From NCBI GenBank assembly GCA_003164305.1, contig PLSZ01000578.1, forward strand, positions 25,564 to 31,227: a stretch of 5,664 nucleotides of DNA, in the 5' to 3' direction. The number at the start of each line of letters is the position of its first letter. Positions within the stretch are counted from its first letter, which is position 1. The translations under genes and the position numbers were made by a program. The stretch comes from Acetobacteraceae bacterium. GTDB lineage: Bacteria > Pseudomonadota > Alphaproteobacteria > Acetobacterales > Acetobacteraceae. Shown here in pieces: positions 4,651-5,664 of the stretch. A model generated the notes under the pieces. The model was not told the DNA's origin. It saw only the letters and a program-made list of their open reading frames with translations, and made no database searches.

Positions 4651-5664
4651 TCAATCCTCCTCGCGATGGATATCGTGCGTCGCGATACCGGTCTCCGTGA
4701 TCGGTCCTTCGAGCCAGTCCTTATGAGCCAGGGTGCGCTGTGTATCGTGAAATCCGCTATCCCAGTGTTCGCGCATCGATGTCGTGCTGAAATCATAGTC
4801 CTTGGCCTGCCCCTCATAGGCCGCCTGCTGATAAATCAGATGTAGAATGGTGAAGGCCGGCAGATGCGCGAGACGCTGCTTTTCCGCCTTCTCGTCCGGT
4901 TGAAGAATGTCCTCCGGAAGCCGGTCCAACAGGCGCTTCATCAGCAGATCCTTCGCGTATATTCGCTTGAAGTAATCGGTCACCAAACGGGTTCGGCTGG
5001 AATATTGAATGTCTTTTTGCCGCCCCATGACGTCCGGCATGTCACGCGGCAACGCGCCGATCGCGCTGAACAGGTCCACCTGGAACACAAGCTCATGCGT
5101 TCCGAGCGGGTTGTCGATAATGTGTTGCAACGGCGTATTCGAGACAAGACCGCCGTCCCAGAAGTGATCCGTTCCAATCCGAACCATTGGCAGAGCCGGC
5201 GGCAGCGCGCCGCTGGCCATGACATGCTCCGGTTCGATGGTCATTCGCGTGCTGTCGAAATACGCGAAATTTCCGGTCGTGACGTTAACCGATCCGGCCG
5301 CGTAGCGAACGTCGCCACTGTTCAACAGGTCGAAATCGATCAGGCGAAGCAACGTTTCTCGCAACGGCTGCGTATCGTAAAAAGCGGTCGCCGATCGAGC
5401 GCCGCGCGGACTGAACCAGGCGTTGTTCGATCGGGGCGCGAAAAATCCCGGCTGTCCAAACGCGATCGTCATCCAGGACGACCACATATTGTGCATTTTG
5501 CGCGCATCGTCGCCTTCCGGAAGAAACGGCCAGCCGCGCCCGGCGGTCACCGTTTCCCAGAACTCACGCAATTTCTCGAGACGATGCTCTGGCCGATTGC
5601 CGGCGATGATGGCGGCGTTGATCCCGCCGATCGAAACGCCCGCCACGCTGTCCGGCCACAAGCC
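4651..5664 (-). CDS. Patatin-like phospholipase with DUF3734-type C-terminus (5' end beyond window)
   Basis: This is a Ser-Asp dyad lipid acyl hydrolase of the patatin family, predicted to cleave phospholipids or other acyl esters. The frame is open to the right edge, so 337 codons are visible and the true start lies outside. The nucleophile elbow GVSIGGINAA is present, with the serine codon at 5632-5634. The partner aspartate lies in WDGGLVSNTP, with its codon at 5155-5157. The oxyanion-hole glycine-rich motif normally about 30-40 residues before the serine is beyond the edge. The C-terminal third, with TDYFKRIYAKDLLMKRLLDR, LHLIYQQAAYEGQAKDYDFS and SMREHWDSG, matches the DUF3734 extension typical of a proteobacterial patatin subgroup. 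The visible part shows no membrane segment. The physiological substrate cannot be told from sequence; membrane lipid turnover or storage-polymer-related roles have been proposed for relatives. Its stop lies nine bases from the convergent methyltransferase stop. Confidence 0.92.
   Translation of the reverse strand, partial: GLWPDSVAGVSIGGINAAIIAGNRPEHRLEKLREFWETVTAGRGWPFLPEGDDARKMHNMWSSWMTIAFGQPGFFAPRSNNAWFSPRGARSATAFYDTQPLRETLLRLIDFDLLNSGDVRYAAGSVNVTTGNFAYFDSTRMTIEPEHVMASGALPPALPMVRIGTDHFWDGGLVSNTPLQHIIDNPLGTHELVFQVDLFSAIGALPRDMPDVMGRQKDIQYSSRTRLVTDYFKRIYAKDLLMKRLLDRLPEDILQPDEKAEKQRLAHLPAFTILHLIYQQAAYEGQAKDYDFSTTSMREHWDSGFHDTQRTLAHKDWLEGPITETGIATHDIHREED

Overview
This 5.66 kb window is GC-rich, gap-free bacterial chromosome with a dense housekeeping layout. 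The gene content (LPS-heptose epimerase, lipoprotein acyltransferase, NDUFAF7/MidA-type methyltransferase, UbiK/BMFP and YbjN-domain proteins beside proC) points to a Gram-negative alphaproteobacterium. The protein style, notably the shortened methyltransferase N-terminus, most resembles Rhodospirillales/Acetobacteraceae. That placement comes from remembered family patterns, not from a search. There are no tRNA, rRNA, CRISPR, IS or phage features, and codon style looks uniform throughout.

Layout. (1) Positions 41-1767, minus strand: a UbiK/BMFP coiled-coil protein, then after a 123-bp gap a YbjN-domain protein, then proC, whose GTG start overlaps the ybjN-like stop by four bases. The gap holds a weak promoter candidate and a 25-bp imperfect inverted repeat that would lie in the ybjN leader. 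(2) Positions 1768-1856: an 89-bp divergent intergenic region with a TATAAC -10 candidate so close to the hldD ATG that hldD mRNA may be leaderless. (3) Positions 1857-4641, plus strand: hldD, lgt and the methyltransferase gene, joined by two four-base GTGA overlaps and almost certainly one transcript. (4) Positions 4651-5664, minus strand: a patatin-like phospholipase with a DUF3734-type C-terminal region. It converges on the plus-strand operon with a 9-bp gap and runs off the right edge, so its N-terminus is missing.

How they work together. hldD supplies ADP-heptose for the LPS inner core, and lgt carries out the first step of lipoprotein maturation, so the plus operon is mainly envelope biogenesis. 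The methyltransferase family is linked, through its mitochondrial member NDUFAF7, to respiratory complex I. UbiK homologues assist ubiquinone synthesis in enterobacteria, and ProC completes proline synthesis. The window is mostly ordinary core genome and I found no convincing novel multi-gene system. Worth a second look are the three identical GTGA junctions without good ribosome binding sites, the probable leaderless hldD start, a GGAGG-preceded nine-codon reading frame ending on an alternative methyltransferase start, the dyad in the ybjN leader, and the insertion of hldD next to lgt.
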